DNA from: Sebastes aleutianus
Taxonomy: Eukaryota > Chordata > Actinopteri > Perciformes > Sebastidae
NCBI GenBank assembly: GCA_916700875.1
Contig: CAKAKS010000034.1
Location: 11,986,195-12,050,194, forward strand
Direction of reading: 5' to 3'
DNA: 64,000 nt
The notes under the pieces are model-generated. The model was not told the origin of the DNA. It was given only the letters and a program-made list of their open reading frames with translations, and made no database searches. This document shows positions 47,916 through 59,274 of this stretch, piece by piece. The position numbers were made by a program, and so were the translations under genes. Positions within the stretch are counted from its first letter, which is position 1; every line of letters begins with the position of its first letter.

Positions 47916-50717
47916 GGAAACTCATAATAATGAGAATTATATCCAAAAGTATTTCCCAAATTGGTGGATATACAAACAGAAACATTTTTCATGTGATCAT
48001 GCATGTAAGAACGCTGCCACTATGACCAGCTGACAGCCAACTTCTATCAGGGATGTGGATTTGTACGGAGTAAGATTCAATAAGAAGAGAAAAGAAAAAC
48101 AAGCAACCGACAGAGGAAATTCTTCCTAATGAAATTTGTGACGTAAACAGGAGAGAGCATGTGAATGGATGCTCACACGTACAGTCAACAAGACCAGATA
48201 TCAACAGCATGTGCTATGGTTAATTGAAGCCTGTTTCATCTGGTTTAGGTGCCAAAACTAATCTGAATCCAACATTTCAAGTCAATAAATGTGCAACTCC
48301 AGTGTTTGTTGTATGGCAGATAAAAATAAGGAATTTGTTAGCACAGTACAACTGATCCAAGGGAAACACTCCTCTCCCAAAACTCCGCCACATCGTCCCA
48401 TCCGAGCTGAAAAGTAAATTATCTCGCTCATTAGACAGGGAGCGACATTCTTTGCGTGCCTCCTTCCTTCTGACCCAGGGCCACTTTTATGGGCCCATTA
48501 GTGGAAATGAGACTGGAGGAAGTGACCTGCCAATTTCCTGTCTGAGGAAACGCAGCTCTGCATGTAAACGAAGGGACAAAATGAGGAGTGCATGCTTACA
48601 TAATCCGACGGAGCGGTTGCTCACTCTCATTGGTCTGATGTCAACAGTGACTGCTGTTACACGACACTGTTCTGACCGCGTCCATCAATAGGGCTTTAAC
48701 CACAGATGACTCACACTATGAGCAGATCTAAAGGAATTCAATACCGATGAATCACCTTTTATTCTAATGGATGCATTAAGAACAATTACGGCAAAGAGAT
48801 TACTTAATTCCTCCTTTTAGTTGTGACATCACAAACACTACTGCATGATGTCACTAACTGCTAACTGAATTGCTCAGTGGGAGAAGCTATTTCGGGCGCC
48901 CCTGGTTCAGAATTAAAAATTAATTTTCCCCATAGACGATGTTAGGTGACTCAGAGTTGAAGCACAATCTGCAGCTACCAATATCCCACTGTTTCACTTC
49001 CACTCAGTGAAATTGATGTATAACTCTCAGATAACAGGAAGATATAAAATGAAATAAAACGGCTTTAAAGTAATTTGATTCTCAAAATTCTCTCAGCTTT
49101 TTGGTATAAAGTATCAGGCTGTACATTTAAATATCCAAACACGCTAAAATGTGAAGACTTAACTGTCACGGTTTTGAAAGAAACAAAGGATGCGCTGTTC
49201 TGCTGGTCCTCCAGCTCGCCAGCCTGAGAACAAGTTGGCACTCGCAAAAACACACAACACTCCGTGGCTAAAGTTGGAAACTCCACTCAGCCAAATAAGT
49301 CCCTCTATTATGCCCAAACACAATGTGTCTTTGTCAGGGGAAACCCTGGAGGAGACAATGTAGCTGGATGTCTACCCCCCACTGATTCTGGAGGAGAGTC
49401 TCGGTCAACGACAGAACGGTCGCTACAGAAGAGGATTGAGGAGATTATGGATGTGTGCCATTTAAGATTAATGGACCATTAGAGGGAGGTACGTGTGAGA
49501 GTAAATGCTTCATAAAAAGCTAAGGATGCTTCTTATGTTGGGATGTTCGTTCATCTAATGAAGCTGCATTCTTGGCCGTGAGACAATTGTGAGAAATGAA
49601 TAGATAAAATGACCCAGTGGAGAAAGGTGGTGTTACATTAATGAGTCAAAGAGTTCATGGGTCTAGTTTGAACTCTCACCTGTGAGAGTGAATTGCCTCC
49701 CCAAGGGAGCACTTGAACTTCTCAGGGACAAGTCGTAAACATCAGACAATTACTCTACGAGCCTTTTTAGTACTCAGGTTCAAAATGCTCAGCACTAACA
49801 CATTGGACAAACATTGATGCAGAGGGACAGAGCTTCAAATGTCGGTACTGTAACTTGTTTATCTCGGCATGAAGTAAAACTACAGTTGAAGTTGAAGGTC
49901 AGTTTCAAAGATAAAAACATGCCTGGGTTCACTGAGTTTGTGGTTGGTCTTTGGGTCATTAACATGATCAAAGTCAGCCAACATAAATTAACTTTCATCA
50001 TGTGTGTGCTTTCCATTATAGATGTAGTCACAGTCCTTTAACCGATCTGCAACTTGTTGGAACATTAACCAGTTGTGACCATGTGGAATATCCAGCCATG
50101 GATGGAGAGGGGTTTCTATAAATCTGAACGGTTTAATGGTGCAGCGGAGGCAGCTCTAACGGGATATGAACTCTAAAGAGATCTATTGTTCTGCTGGCGA
50201 CCCCTCCCTCACATATCTGGAGAATGACATCAGCCCCTTCCTGATTCTTCACCCTGTAGAGACCCTTAACCCCCCTCCACCCCCCCCCAAACCTCCTCCT
50301 CCTCCTCTCACACCCCTCACCGCCTCAGGAGTTTTGCTGGTGAGATCTTTCTGAGAAATTGTCAATGTTTTGCCAGATTTCATTTCAACATACATATGTT
50401 ACGAAACAGCAATGTTTCCCATGATAAAAAGGAACAAATACACTTGAAACTTTTAATCAAATGGAGTTACTTTGGTTTCCTTATTATGCAAACAAACAGA
50501 ATAGGTTTGAGAGCAAAACTTTCCACACTGCAATTAAAAATGTTTTATTGCATTGTATTAAATGTGACTCAAACACTTTTGTTTGCTGCTGCGCTGAATC
50601 TTGTGGGTGGGACCTACGCTGAAAGATGTAAGACACGTCTCTATTGGCCAGCCTCGGTCAGAGTTACAGCTTTGCAACATCCACTGAAGGCGTTCAGAAG
50701 TCCACAGCGAAGACACA

Positions 50718-50733
50718 GGTTTCTGTCCTCCCT
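50718..50733 (-). repeat. 16-nt inverted 28S piece at the rRNA fragment border
   Basis: GGTTTCTGTCCTCCCT is the exact reverse complement of the 28S segment AGGGAGGACAGAAACC. That segment is the part which, in an intact 28S, overlaps the start of the sense fragment at 50734. A sense piece is thus preceded directly by an antisense copy of its own neighbour, as expected from a snap-back or template switch when the rRNA was captured. Confidence 0.7.
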
Positions 50734-50982
50734 AGAAACCTCCCGTGGAGCAGAAGGGAAAAAGCTCGCTTGATCTTGATTTTCAGTATGAATACAGACC
50801 GTGAAAGCGGGGCTTCACGATCCTTCTGACTTTGGGTTTTTAAGCAGGAGGTGTCAGAAAAGTTACCACAAGGATAACTGGCTTGTAGCGGCCAAGCGTT
50901 CATAGCAAAGCCGGAACGCGAGCTGGGTTTGGACTGTCGTGAGACAGGTTAGTTTTACTCTACTGATGATGTGTTGTTGCAA
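50734..50982 (+). pseudogene. 28S rRNA fragment (large-subunit domain V), internally deleted
   Basis: The sequence AGAAACCTCCCGTGGAGCAG through GTTACCACAAGGATAACTGG to GGCCAAGCGTTCATAGC is near-identical to vertebrate 28S rRNA around the peptidyl-transferase centre. After about 50907 roughly 100 nt of normal 28S is missing. Homology then resumes with AACGCGAGCTGGGTTTGGAC and runs to CTGATGATGTGTTGTTGC. It has several substitutions, for example ACAAGGATAAC for ACAGGGATAAC. It cannot be a functional rRNA gene. It looks like a captured and decayed piece inside the foldback element. Confidence 0.9.
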
Positions 50983-52665
50983 AAGACGCCTGTCTTCATA
51001 CTGGAGAAGACGCCGGTATGTTTAAACATGACTTCCATCTCGGATATTGCCAAGCTGTCAATCCGAGACTGACCAATAGAGACGTGTCTTACATCTTTCA
51101 GCGTAGGTCCCGCCCACAAGATTCAGCTTAACAGCAAGCAAAAATTTTCAATTCGCAAACAAAAGTGTTTGATTCACATTAATACATTTTTATTCACAAA
51201 TGTATTTTACTTTGCAGTGTAGAAAGTTTTGCTCTCAAATCTATTCTGTTTGATTGCATAATAAAGAAAAAAAAGTAACTCCACAATGTAGATGCCCCCT
51301 TTACATGCTGACCTCTGTTCCACTTGCCTCGCCCAATGCATTTTCTCCTTCAACATTCATTATTTAACCTTATATCTATTTATAAATCATTGTCTGGCTG
51401 AGAGTTAAAAATGTTTTTGAGTCTGGCAGGCGGAGGCTAAAAGCCAAAGAGTTCAAAGAACAATTTGGAGACTTGCTTTGGGTTAGGAGTCACAGTTCAA
51501 GGGTTGTCAACGTGCAAGTGGCTCCGCGGGCCACAGCACATCAAAGGCAAGGTTGGGAGACTGGACAGACGCCACACCAAGACACTGCCATGCCTTTCCC
51601 AGCATGCCCGGTGTTTGACACCTCTGCCTCAGCGTATCAAAGCCCGTCACCTGGGGGCACGCTGGTGAAACAGCGGGAGGCAAAATGCTCAGGAAGCCGC
51701 TTCCTTCCTGCCCGGCCCATCATCAACTAGCCCAGCTCACCTCGAACCAGCTCAGTAATATGGAGACTAACTCAGGGGAAGGAAAGATGCAAGCATGAAC
51801 ATTAAGTTTCTACTACAGCAGAGCGCTCTAGAGATGCTTGAATTAAGAAGTAAACCAGACAGAAAAAAGTGACTCAACCTCATAGCAACAAACTACATGA
51901 ACATAAAATATCAGAGGTTGTGGGTTCCCAGAAGTACAGAGTGGGCTTTTAATTAGTTTATTTAATTAGTACAGCCCAACTTAATTTCTGTCCACGACCC
52001 TGAGAGATCAAAGTGAGCAGCTGGAGTCATCAGTGTTGGAGCTGGATATTACAGTAACGAGGTGAAGGAAGGGAGCCACGTTGTAAAATTAGATTCAGTG
52101 TCTTGTGCAGTAAATGGCAATTCATAACTGCTCTGACACTTTGAGACAATACAGAGATAAAAGTGTTTCAACGCATACCCCCTGAAATGCACAAGAAAAG
52201 ATACAACGGGCTCTGTGCACAGGGTCAAAACATAAGTCATTATAAACACTTTGCTATAATTCCCTGTGGTGCAACAATGTTTGGTTCTGAGCCAAAACAC
52301 TTATTAAGCCCTCAGGGTGACGCCTAACATGTTCCAGATTTGACTTCAAACCTACAATAACAGATTTCTTTGCCCACATGGGAGCAGTGAAAAGACATAT
52401 CATCACCTTTTAAGTTGATATGATGAACATGTTAGCAAACAGCTGCTTATTTACACATCGTTCATTTGACAGTTGTGTTTGTGTCCATCTGATAAATGTA
52501 AGTCCAATTTTCACTCTAATGTTAGCTCCGTTTTTGGTCACTACCAACTCCTGAGGGAAATATCTTTCGGTGCTAAATGCGCACTAATAAGTACTTCTTC
52601 CACCAATAAGGCCCAAAGACTGAAGTTAGTATTAGCCTGCTGCTCTGAATACTACATTTACGTAC

Positions 52666-52818
52666 CGTTCCCACCAATGGGTAGATGAAACCAGCCCCGA
52701 TGCTAGCACGAACATCTCTGATTGGCAGAACGAACCCAGTGGGAACACCCTTCTTGTCAGGCATATGGGACAGGGACAGGTGAGTCTTGGCCATGCAGAT
52801 GGGCAATGAACCATAGTC
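52666..52818 (-). CDS. mthfd1l: mthfd1l exon G, formyl-THF ligase domain
   Basis: This exon is 153 bp (51 codons), bounded by acceptor ATAACCAG and donor GTACGT. It reads DYGSLPICMAKTHLSLSHMP, then DKKGVPTGFVLPIRDVRASI, and ends GAGFIYPLVGT. LPICMAKTxxSLSH and VRASIGAGFIYPLVG are hallmark C-terminal blocks of formate-tetrahydrofolate ligase. Both ends are phase 0. The following intron is 6.4 kb and contains the 28S-bearing foldback element. Confidence 0.96.
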
Positions 52819-52950
52819 CTGGTTATAGGAAAAACAAAACAAGTGGTAATATGAGTGTGTGTGTTTGTGTAAGTTAAAAGAGACACACAAAGAGACAGAG
52901 AAAGGAGATGAGCTGTGAGTCAGCTGTTATTGCAGCAGCAGTGATCTCAC

Positions 52951-53058
52951 CTGTTGATTGTAGTAATCTATCTTGGCCGTGGCCTCTGGAGACAGCTCAA
53001 TGTCATCAGCTCCATACACTTTTTGGGCGATTGTTCTGATCTTCTCCACTATCGGCAT
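52951..53058 (-). CDS. mthfd1l: mthfd1l exon F, formyl-THF ligase domain
   Basis: This exon is 108 bp (36 codons), bounded by acceptor CATATTAG and donor GTGAGA. The peptide MPIVEKIRTIAQKVYGADDI followed by ELSPEATAKIDYYNQQ matches the conserved KIxTIAxxVYGAxxIELSPEA helix of the family. Both ends are phase 0. The next intron is only 132 bp. Confidence 0.95.
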
Positions 53059-53618
53059 CTAATATGGGAAAAACAGTGGTCAAAACAGAGACGGGTGGAA
53101 AAACATGAGCACTCCGGTCAAAGGGAATAATCAAGGAAATTAGATTTAGTGAACACACATGCCGTGTGACGTCAGAGTTAATAAGAGCTACACAGGGCAA
53201 ATTAAATCATTTAACGTCTTTGACTTTTACCGTTCGACTCATACTAGACACTGCATTCCTTTATTCTCTCGCAAGCTGTTCTAACATTTATTAGCTGGAC
53301 TGGATATTCATCACTGATATTTGCAACGTCATTTTGCCTAGTAAAAACTCTAATTGTAGATATCTGTAATTACATTTCGCCTAGTAAAACTATGGCTAAA
53401 CTAATATCCAACAGGAAGCCTTGCAGCAAGGTCATGCACATCAATTCGGCCTAGTCATAATGACGTTTGAGATATCTGTAACTGTTATTTGTTATTTTAT
53501 ATCTTGAATAAATATTTTGACTAGTCACAGTGCCATTGTTGATATCTCTAATGCCTCTCTCTTGCCATAGAAACACATAAGATGCAGGTTTTCCATGGAG
53601 AGTATCTGCTGCTCTCAC

Positions 53619-53796
53619 CTCCGTGTCGTACAGGAACTGGAAGTCGCTGGGTCTGCTGGCAGCCTCATTCACAGCTTGGGCCATCTCTACGGAGCCTCGG
53701 CCGCCCTGCGCCCAGTGGTGACACGGCACAGCGTCAGACGCTCCGCACTCTTTTGCTATCTGACACACAAGGTCAATCTCTGCCTGGGTGTCTGTC
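53619..53796 (-). CDS. mthfd1l: mthfd1l exon E, formyl-THF ligase domain
   Basis: This exon is 178 bp, bounded by acceptor TCCTTTAG and donor GTGAGA. It reads TDTQAEIDLVCQIAKECGAS, then DAVPCHHWAQGGRGSVEMAQ, and ends FQFLYDTE. The DAVPCxHWxxGG block with following helix is typical of eukaryotic FTHFS. The border with the next exon is phase 0. Confidence 0.95.
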
Positions 53797-54320
53797 CTAA
53801 AGGATCACCAAGGGAAACATTGTTAGCAGTGCTTGTTGGCCTTGGTGACAAATTACGTATTTAGAGACAAAATGGTGCTTTTGTGGGCCCAAGGAATGTG
53901 TTGATTATCCCATTACTAGTCTATTGCTGTGTTCACACTATGAGCGACACAGCAACAGGCTACGAGTCATTTTCAATGGAAGCCGGTGACATGAAGCTTC
54001 AACTTCATGCTGCGTGACTGGCATGACAAGCTACAGATAAAGTTGAGCTGATCTCAACTTTTTTCAGCTCTCCAATATCGCGGTGAAGTGTCAACCAACC
54101 ATATGTTTTTGTTTCACCCTGTTCTGTTTCGTTAGCCAGGTCCCAGTGCTTTTTAACAACATTACATTAAGGAGCACTTAAGCAACACCTCAACGGCGAC
54201 TTGGCGACAATGTAACTGGACATGCCTGGCAGTGTCTTCTGTCGCTCGTAGGGTGAACGTAGCACACAGAAAAGTTGGTGATTCAAGTTTCGTGGATATG
54301 TGTGTCTGCATGCTTCTTAC

Positions 54321-54424
54321 TTGAAGACATTGAGCGCCACCACGACTGGTACCCCAAACAGGTGCGCTATCTGGATCTGCTTCCTGAGATTGCTATGGCA
54401 ACCACCTGCAACTAGACTCAGATT
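54321..54424 (-). CDS. mthfd1l: mthfd1l exon D, formyl-THF ligase domain
   Basis: This exon is 104 bp (34 codons plus two bases), bounded by acceptor CTCCTCCAG and donor GTAAGA. The peptide includes LVAGGCHSNLRKQIQIAHLF and then GVPVVVALNVF, the core beta strand and following helix that vertebrate 10-formyl-THF synthetases share. It ends in phase 2: the AA joins the first G of the next exon to make Lys (K of KTDTQAE). Confidence 0.94.
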
Positions 54425-54477
54425 CTGGAGGAGAAAGAGACAGAAGAAACAAAGAAAAAAGGTCACGAATATATTTA

Positions 54478-54805
54478 GAGCTGCAAAGTTTAATCAATTA
54501 GTTGTTAACCATTAAATTAATGGCCAACTATTTTGATAATTGATTAATCGGCTTCAGTCTCCGATTCAAGTTTCTTAAATGTGAATATTTTTTCTGGTTT
54601 CTTTACTCCTCTTTGGCAGTAAACTGAATATCTTTGAGTTGTGGACAAAACAAGACATTTGAGGACGTCATCTTGGGCTTTGGGAAACACTGATCGACAT
54701 TTTACACCATTATTCTGACAATTTATAGATCAAACAGCTAATCAATAATCCCAAAAAATTATCAAGAGATTAATTGACAATGAAAACAATCATTATTTGC
54801 AGCCC
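54478..54805 (-). mobile_element. MITE of the same family, copy 2 (mthfd1l intron)
   Basis: This is the reverse orientation of the copy at 1893. Shared words include TTTGAGGACGTCATCTTGGG and TGACAATTTATAGATCAAAC. The ends GAGCTGCAA and TTGCAGCCC are flanked by TA on both sides. Confidence 0.8.
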
Positions 54806-55082
54806 TAAAATGTATTACTGTAATTCAACTGAAACGGCTTGACCGCTCGCCGGCTGCTCACGGTATGGCTCGGAGTGACTACCTCTCCTACTATGGAAAA
54901 GCCCTGATAGAATATAAGACTGGTAGCATCCCACTGTGCAGTTATTCAGTTATCACTCAGACATTCAGTTATCACTCAGACATTGAATACTACTATATGC
55001 AGAAGTCCAGTTACTCCAGAGCACATTAGTAGCATAATGTGCAGCTACTCCAAGTTTGACCGCAGTAATCCAATCTTACTCT

Positions 55083-55084
<2 letters not shown>

Positions 55085-55115
<31 letters not shown>
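55085..55115. repeat. (TG)n microsatellite
   Basis: About fifteen TG units in mthfd1l intron C-D. Confidence 0.95.
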
Positions 55116-55118
<3 letters not shown>

Positions 55119-56043
55119 CCCCGGGCTAAAAGGAGTGAGGCCATACAGGTCCCATAAATTCATTTCCATGGCTCTGTTTTCCCCAGTACTTCTGGTTCTC
55201 GTTACAGGCTTCACAATTAACTTATACTGCTTCATTATTTACTCAGCTGAACCTGCCCGAAAGACCAGTGATTTTAGCCAGATATGAACACACACACCCA
55301 CACACACACCCCAAAAGAATCCCACCTCAACATTACCAAGACTCACAAACCCGGAAACCACATGCAAAGGCTGTATTTGTGCTGTTAATCAAATAAGTGC
55401 TCTGAACTATGTTAGTGGGCGAAGTATTTATGTATATAGGCGGGGAATTAAATGTCTGGGAGAATACAGCTGAGGCAGATAGGCTGATCTGAAACTTCCT
55501 TCATTGCTTTTATCTCTATAAATGTGTCACACGATGGCTCATTTCCCAGAGCTTATCCTGGCTTATGCCACACATGATAAAGGACAAAACCAGCATAAAG
55601 GATTTGATAATAGTGTGCAGTAAGTCATCTCCATGCAACTCAGAGTTCTCCTGATCTTTTCCCATCTTTACAGAAGGTCAGGGCTGTAAGGGGACCTGAA
55701 GACATGTTGGGAATGTCAGAGGCATGGCCGTCATGGCAGTTCACTCAAAAACACAACACATAACAACCAAACAGCATTATGTTAATGAGCACATGATTGT
55801 TGTATAATTGGAGTCTTGCATTCGCCAGTGAGTTGCAAACATCCTGACCTTTATGACTAAATGTAATAAAGCAGGCTTAGTTAATTATTTTAACTTGATT
55901 GGAAGTGATGGAAAAAAACTCAAACTCCTCAGCTCAAACATGTTCGTCCCGTCTCCCACATCTTTATCTTTTTGTCTCAGTGGCTATGCTTGTCATTTTT
56001 GTGTATATTTGTGTGCATTCATGCATATCTACATGGCTCATAC

Positions 56044-56085
56044 CTCATCAATGTACTCTCTGGGAAGAGGTGCACCTGCCGACAC
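56044..56085 (-). CDS. mthfd1l: mthfd1l exon C, 42-bp small exon
   Basis: Fourteen codons read VSAGAPLPREYIDE between acceptor TTTTCAG and donor GTATGA. Both borders are phase 0, so skipping it would keep the frame but remove a loop following the GGGPN strand. Family members have a comparable segment here (in the human paralogues a TAGxPL-like stretch), so it is a normal if tiny exon. It is too short to appear in simple ORF scans. Confidence 0.9.
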
Positions 56086-56660
56086 CTGAAAACACACAAA
56101 GACAACAGTTAATCACACACTTCAGTATTATGTCACATTTAGCAATAGATTGTTTTATTTTCCATCTAGTTTTGCTTTTTTGGACACATTTATTTGACCA
56201 CACCGAGGAGAATTTGGTCCATAAAAAGGGCACTGAGAGCTTCACGAGACCTTGTGATGTTTCCTAGTAAGATCAATCTGTATATATCTGCTTTTTGAAC
56301 TGCAGATGGATATGCACAAAAATAACTTTCAGCGAATGTATAAACTGGTTAACTAATCAAATTTCTACTGAGTTAAAGATCTTACAGATCTGAGTTACAG
56401 ATCTACAGACAGCACAGCGGCTGATTATGTGGACAGAATACCTTCGTTTGTTAACAAATTCTGAAATATTTGCTTGATGTAGAAAATGCAGTGACTTGCA
56501 CGGCTCCAAAAAATGTGGATTCTTCTTATTTAGAAATGAGCAAACACTTCTTTACCTGTTTCCGTCTAAAATGAATATAAATGACTTTTATAATGAAATG
56601 AAATGGCCATTATGAAAGTGTTGACTGTGGTGTTTTGTTAACTGTGTTATGTCAACTTAC

Positions 56661-56800
56661 ATTTGGGCCACCGCCGTGCATCTTTAACGCTCGGACAGTT
56701 GCAACCAGCACCACCACATCTGGCCTCAGCCCTGAAGCCCGACATTTGATGTTGAAGAACTTCTCCATCCCGATGTCCGCTCCAAAACCAGCTTCCGTCA
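56661..56800 (-). CDS. mthfd1l: mthfd1l exon B, carries the FTHFS signature 2
   Basis: This exon is 140 bp, bounded by acceptor CCTCACAG and donor GTAAGT. The peptide opens with VTEAGFGADIGMEKFFNIKC and ends with HGGGPN. It contains VATVRALKMHGG, an exact fit to the PROSITE formate-tetrahydrofolate ligase signature 2 (V-A-T-[IV]-R-A-L-K-x-[HN]-G-G). This is the strongest single piece of evidence for the family. The exon enters in phase 1 and leaves in phase 0. Confidence 0.96.
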
Positions 56801-59274
56801 CTGTGAGGAAACAGATTTCCATCTTTAAAAAAATCATATTTCTAAATAATCTATTTGAGTGTGAACCATGTTAAGAGTCTCTTTTGTTTGTGCTCTTTAA
56901 GTAAAGAAAGAAAGAAGTAAATCTTGAGCCAGTGGTATATATATATATATATTGTATAACTTTATATGCTGAGTTCAGTCAGACATCTTTAAAGAATCAT
57001 GGGGATAAGAGATGAGTCTGACTGTGTTTCTGTCTAAACAGTAACACTGTACTGAGTAATGGGTTCACTGTAAGGGCTCTCAAAGAGACAGAGCGCCTCT
57101 GATATAGACAGCCCTCCACACAGGCCTCTTGAACCGGCTCCAAACAAAGCAAATAGTCCACCTGGAATGACGGCCTTGTTAAGATAAGGTTTCCTGTTAC
57201 TTTTTGTGTGTATGTGTGTGGCACCATTGTATTAAAACACTAGCTGGTGGGGCTAAGCTAGAATTTTAGAGGAAGATTTCACGCCCAACTTGTCTAGTGA
57301 GGTTTTAACAACTTCTGGTGTATATCACATTTAGTGCAGCCTGGTGGGAACACGAACATTTGAACCCCGGATATGAAAAACAAAACTGCACGTACACCGC
57401 CAAAAAGATAGACCTCCAGATCTGCTTCTTAGTGTACTCTGGTGAGGGTTGTTCGTAGTGAAGATGCAACATGACGGCGCCGTGTGATGTCTAGATGTCT
57501 GTCCATGTAACCATATGTTGACAACTCATAGTACATTAGTAACAGCTGAACTCTAAATAGCCTAGAACTTAAACATTATTCTCGTAATACTGTTTAAAGC
57601 GGTGTTTCCCAACCTTTTTTTCTAGGGACCATCTTTTTAAAAATGACAAACCATCGCAATGAAATTCACAATACCCTATAAACCGAATTTGTGCGTAAAT
57701 GAACACTACTGACCATTTTTACCGCCGTTTCCTCGTCACCTTATATTATCTTGAACAGGTAAACCAGCCATGTCAAAGAGATATACATTTGATAAATCAA
57801 ATAAATGCATTTAGGCAGAGTAGATAGGTGCTCTATCAGATCAATGTGAACATTCAGGCTCTCTCATGTGGCTCAAAGTTGTACTGCAGATATACATCTA
57901 ATATAAAAGACTACAGAAGAAATTCAGAAAATGTATTTGGCAACCCTAATAAAATCTCCTGCGACCCAGTCTTAACCAGTAATGACTGGTTTAAATGATG
58001 ATAAACTAATGAGAGCCATGACTAAAGTGTTAGTTTTAGTCATTGGCTTTCAATGTACTCAAACTATAAAACACTAGTGAAGCCTAAAAAGTCAATTTCA
58101 TAACCTAAGACCAATAAAACATGTCCAAAATGAACTGTGTAAACACTAAAAAATGCAAAGCCCATTTTAGAAGAAAACAAAGTAATTAAATTACACTGAA
58201 ATCAACAAGTAAATCCACAGAGAGAGAAGGAGAACAGTTACACAAGAACTAAGCTATGTTAAGGGAGAAAAGCTGGTTTGGTTTAACAACCAAGGTTTAG
58301 TGAAGATATGATCATTTCATTATTGTAATAAAGATCTATTCGTTTTTAAGTTATATCCCACTAGAGCATCACTGCCAGACTCGCTGCAACTGAGGAGCTG
58401 GCCAAAACTTTACAAACTCTTTTCCCTGAATTCACTGGGCGGTCCAGCACAACGGTTTCCAGTCCAAACCAGTTGCATTCACCCTTCAGTCTCTATAATC
58501 TTTGTGTGGGCAGACTAAATATAGCACACAATGACCATCAGCTAACCCTCTTAACATTTTATTCAATTAAAAGGTTAATAATGAAATGTGACTAGAAAGC
58601 AGGTCAGAAAAAGAAATTCAATTAATGTGATAAATTATGTCTTTTACATGCTTGTGTGTGTGTGCAAAGATTGTATCTATACAGTACATGCTGCTTTATA
58701 GAGTACAGTTAAGCTGTCATTAAGGAATGATTTGCATGAAGAAATGCATCACTCTGTTCTGTGTGGTTCTTTGCATTGCTAGGGGAAAGTACGATTTACT
58801 TCACCAGGGATGCAAGAGTAAAAAGACTGCAAGAAAGTGAGGAGAGAAGAGAGGCAGGAAGAGAGAAAGGAGCTGAAGTAAATTGGAGAGACGAGAAAAT
58901 CTTCTGGGGAAAAGAACAAGAGGAAGAAAAGAATAATTTTATTGCTAGTTTCTGGGAATATAAATGACAATGTTGACGTTAAGCAGAAATTGTGGTTCGG
59001 AGGGGCCTTGGCTGCATCATCTCCATGTTAAAAAGTCTGAGTAAAGAGAAACACATAAAGCCTGAGGGATGAGCACAAGAATGTAACTGGACTTTGTTTG
59101 GCCACAGACCGCTGACGGAGAGTTAGTGTTTCTTGTTAGCGCCACACTAGAGCTTTGGCTCTGAATACTGAACTGGCCTGCCAATGAAATCACATTCAGG
59201 ATTTGTGAATATTTCCATAAATTGTGTGACCTCCCACGAACTGACTCGTACCACACAGGCACAACAAGGCAGAG

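Larger units (their letters stand above)
50462..51283. mobile_element. Foldback element carrying a 28S rRNA segment
   Basis: Two inverted arms, 50462-50658 and 51063-51283, match closely. Both outer ends read TGGAGTTACTTT going inward, and shared blocks include AGAGCAAAACTTTC, AAACACTTTTGTTTGC and GGGACCTACGCTGAAAGATG. Between them lie about 400 bp, mostly 28S rRNA sequence. The element has no reading frame of its own and lies in the last mthfd1l intron. No certain target-site duplication was found: the flanks are TAATCAAA on the left and CAATGTAG on the right. The transposon superfamily is unknown. Confidence 0.8.
46294..52665 (-). other. mthfd1l last intron (6.4 kb)
   Basis: This phase 0 intron lies between GTACGT and CTCCCTCAG. 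It contains a LINE 3' tail at 46630-46900, a MITE end near 47830-47915, a pyrimidine-rich tract around 50265-50320, and the foldback element with 28S rRNA sequence at 50462-51283. The remainder shows no feature I recognise. Confidence 0.75.
52951..56660 (-). other. mthfd1l introns B-C to E-F
   Basis: The introns between the listed exons run 56660-56086 (575 bp), 56043-54425 (1.6 kb), 54320-53797 (524 bp) and 53618-53059 (560 bp). All have GT-AG ends. The 1.6-kb intron carries a TG microsatellite at 55085-55115 and the MITE copy at 54478-54805. Nothing else stands out. Confidence 0.75.

Noticed and set aside
49656..49775. Possible tRNA or SINE head around CCCCAAGGGAGCACTTGAACTT
   Set aside because: No cloverleaf can be drawn and no A or B box fits.
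50734..50982. A functional 28S rRNA gene
   Set aside because: Only about 250 nt are present, with substitutions at invariant positions and a 100-nt internal deletion, enclosed by inverted repeats in an intron.
57600..57980. Possible repeat beginning GTTTCCCAACCTTTTTTT
   Set aside because: It resembles a frequent fish repeat start, but ends and orientation could not be fixed, so it is not listed as a feature.
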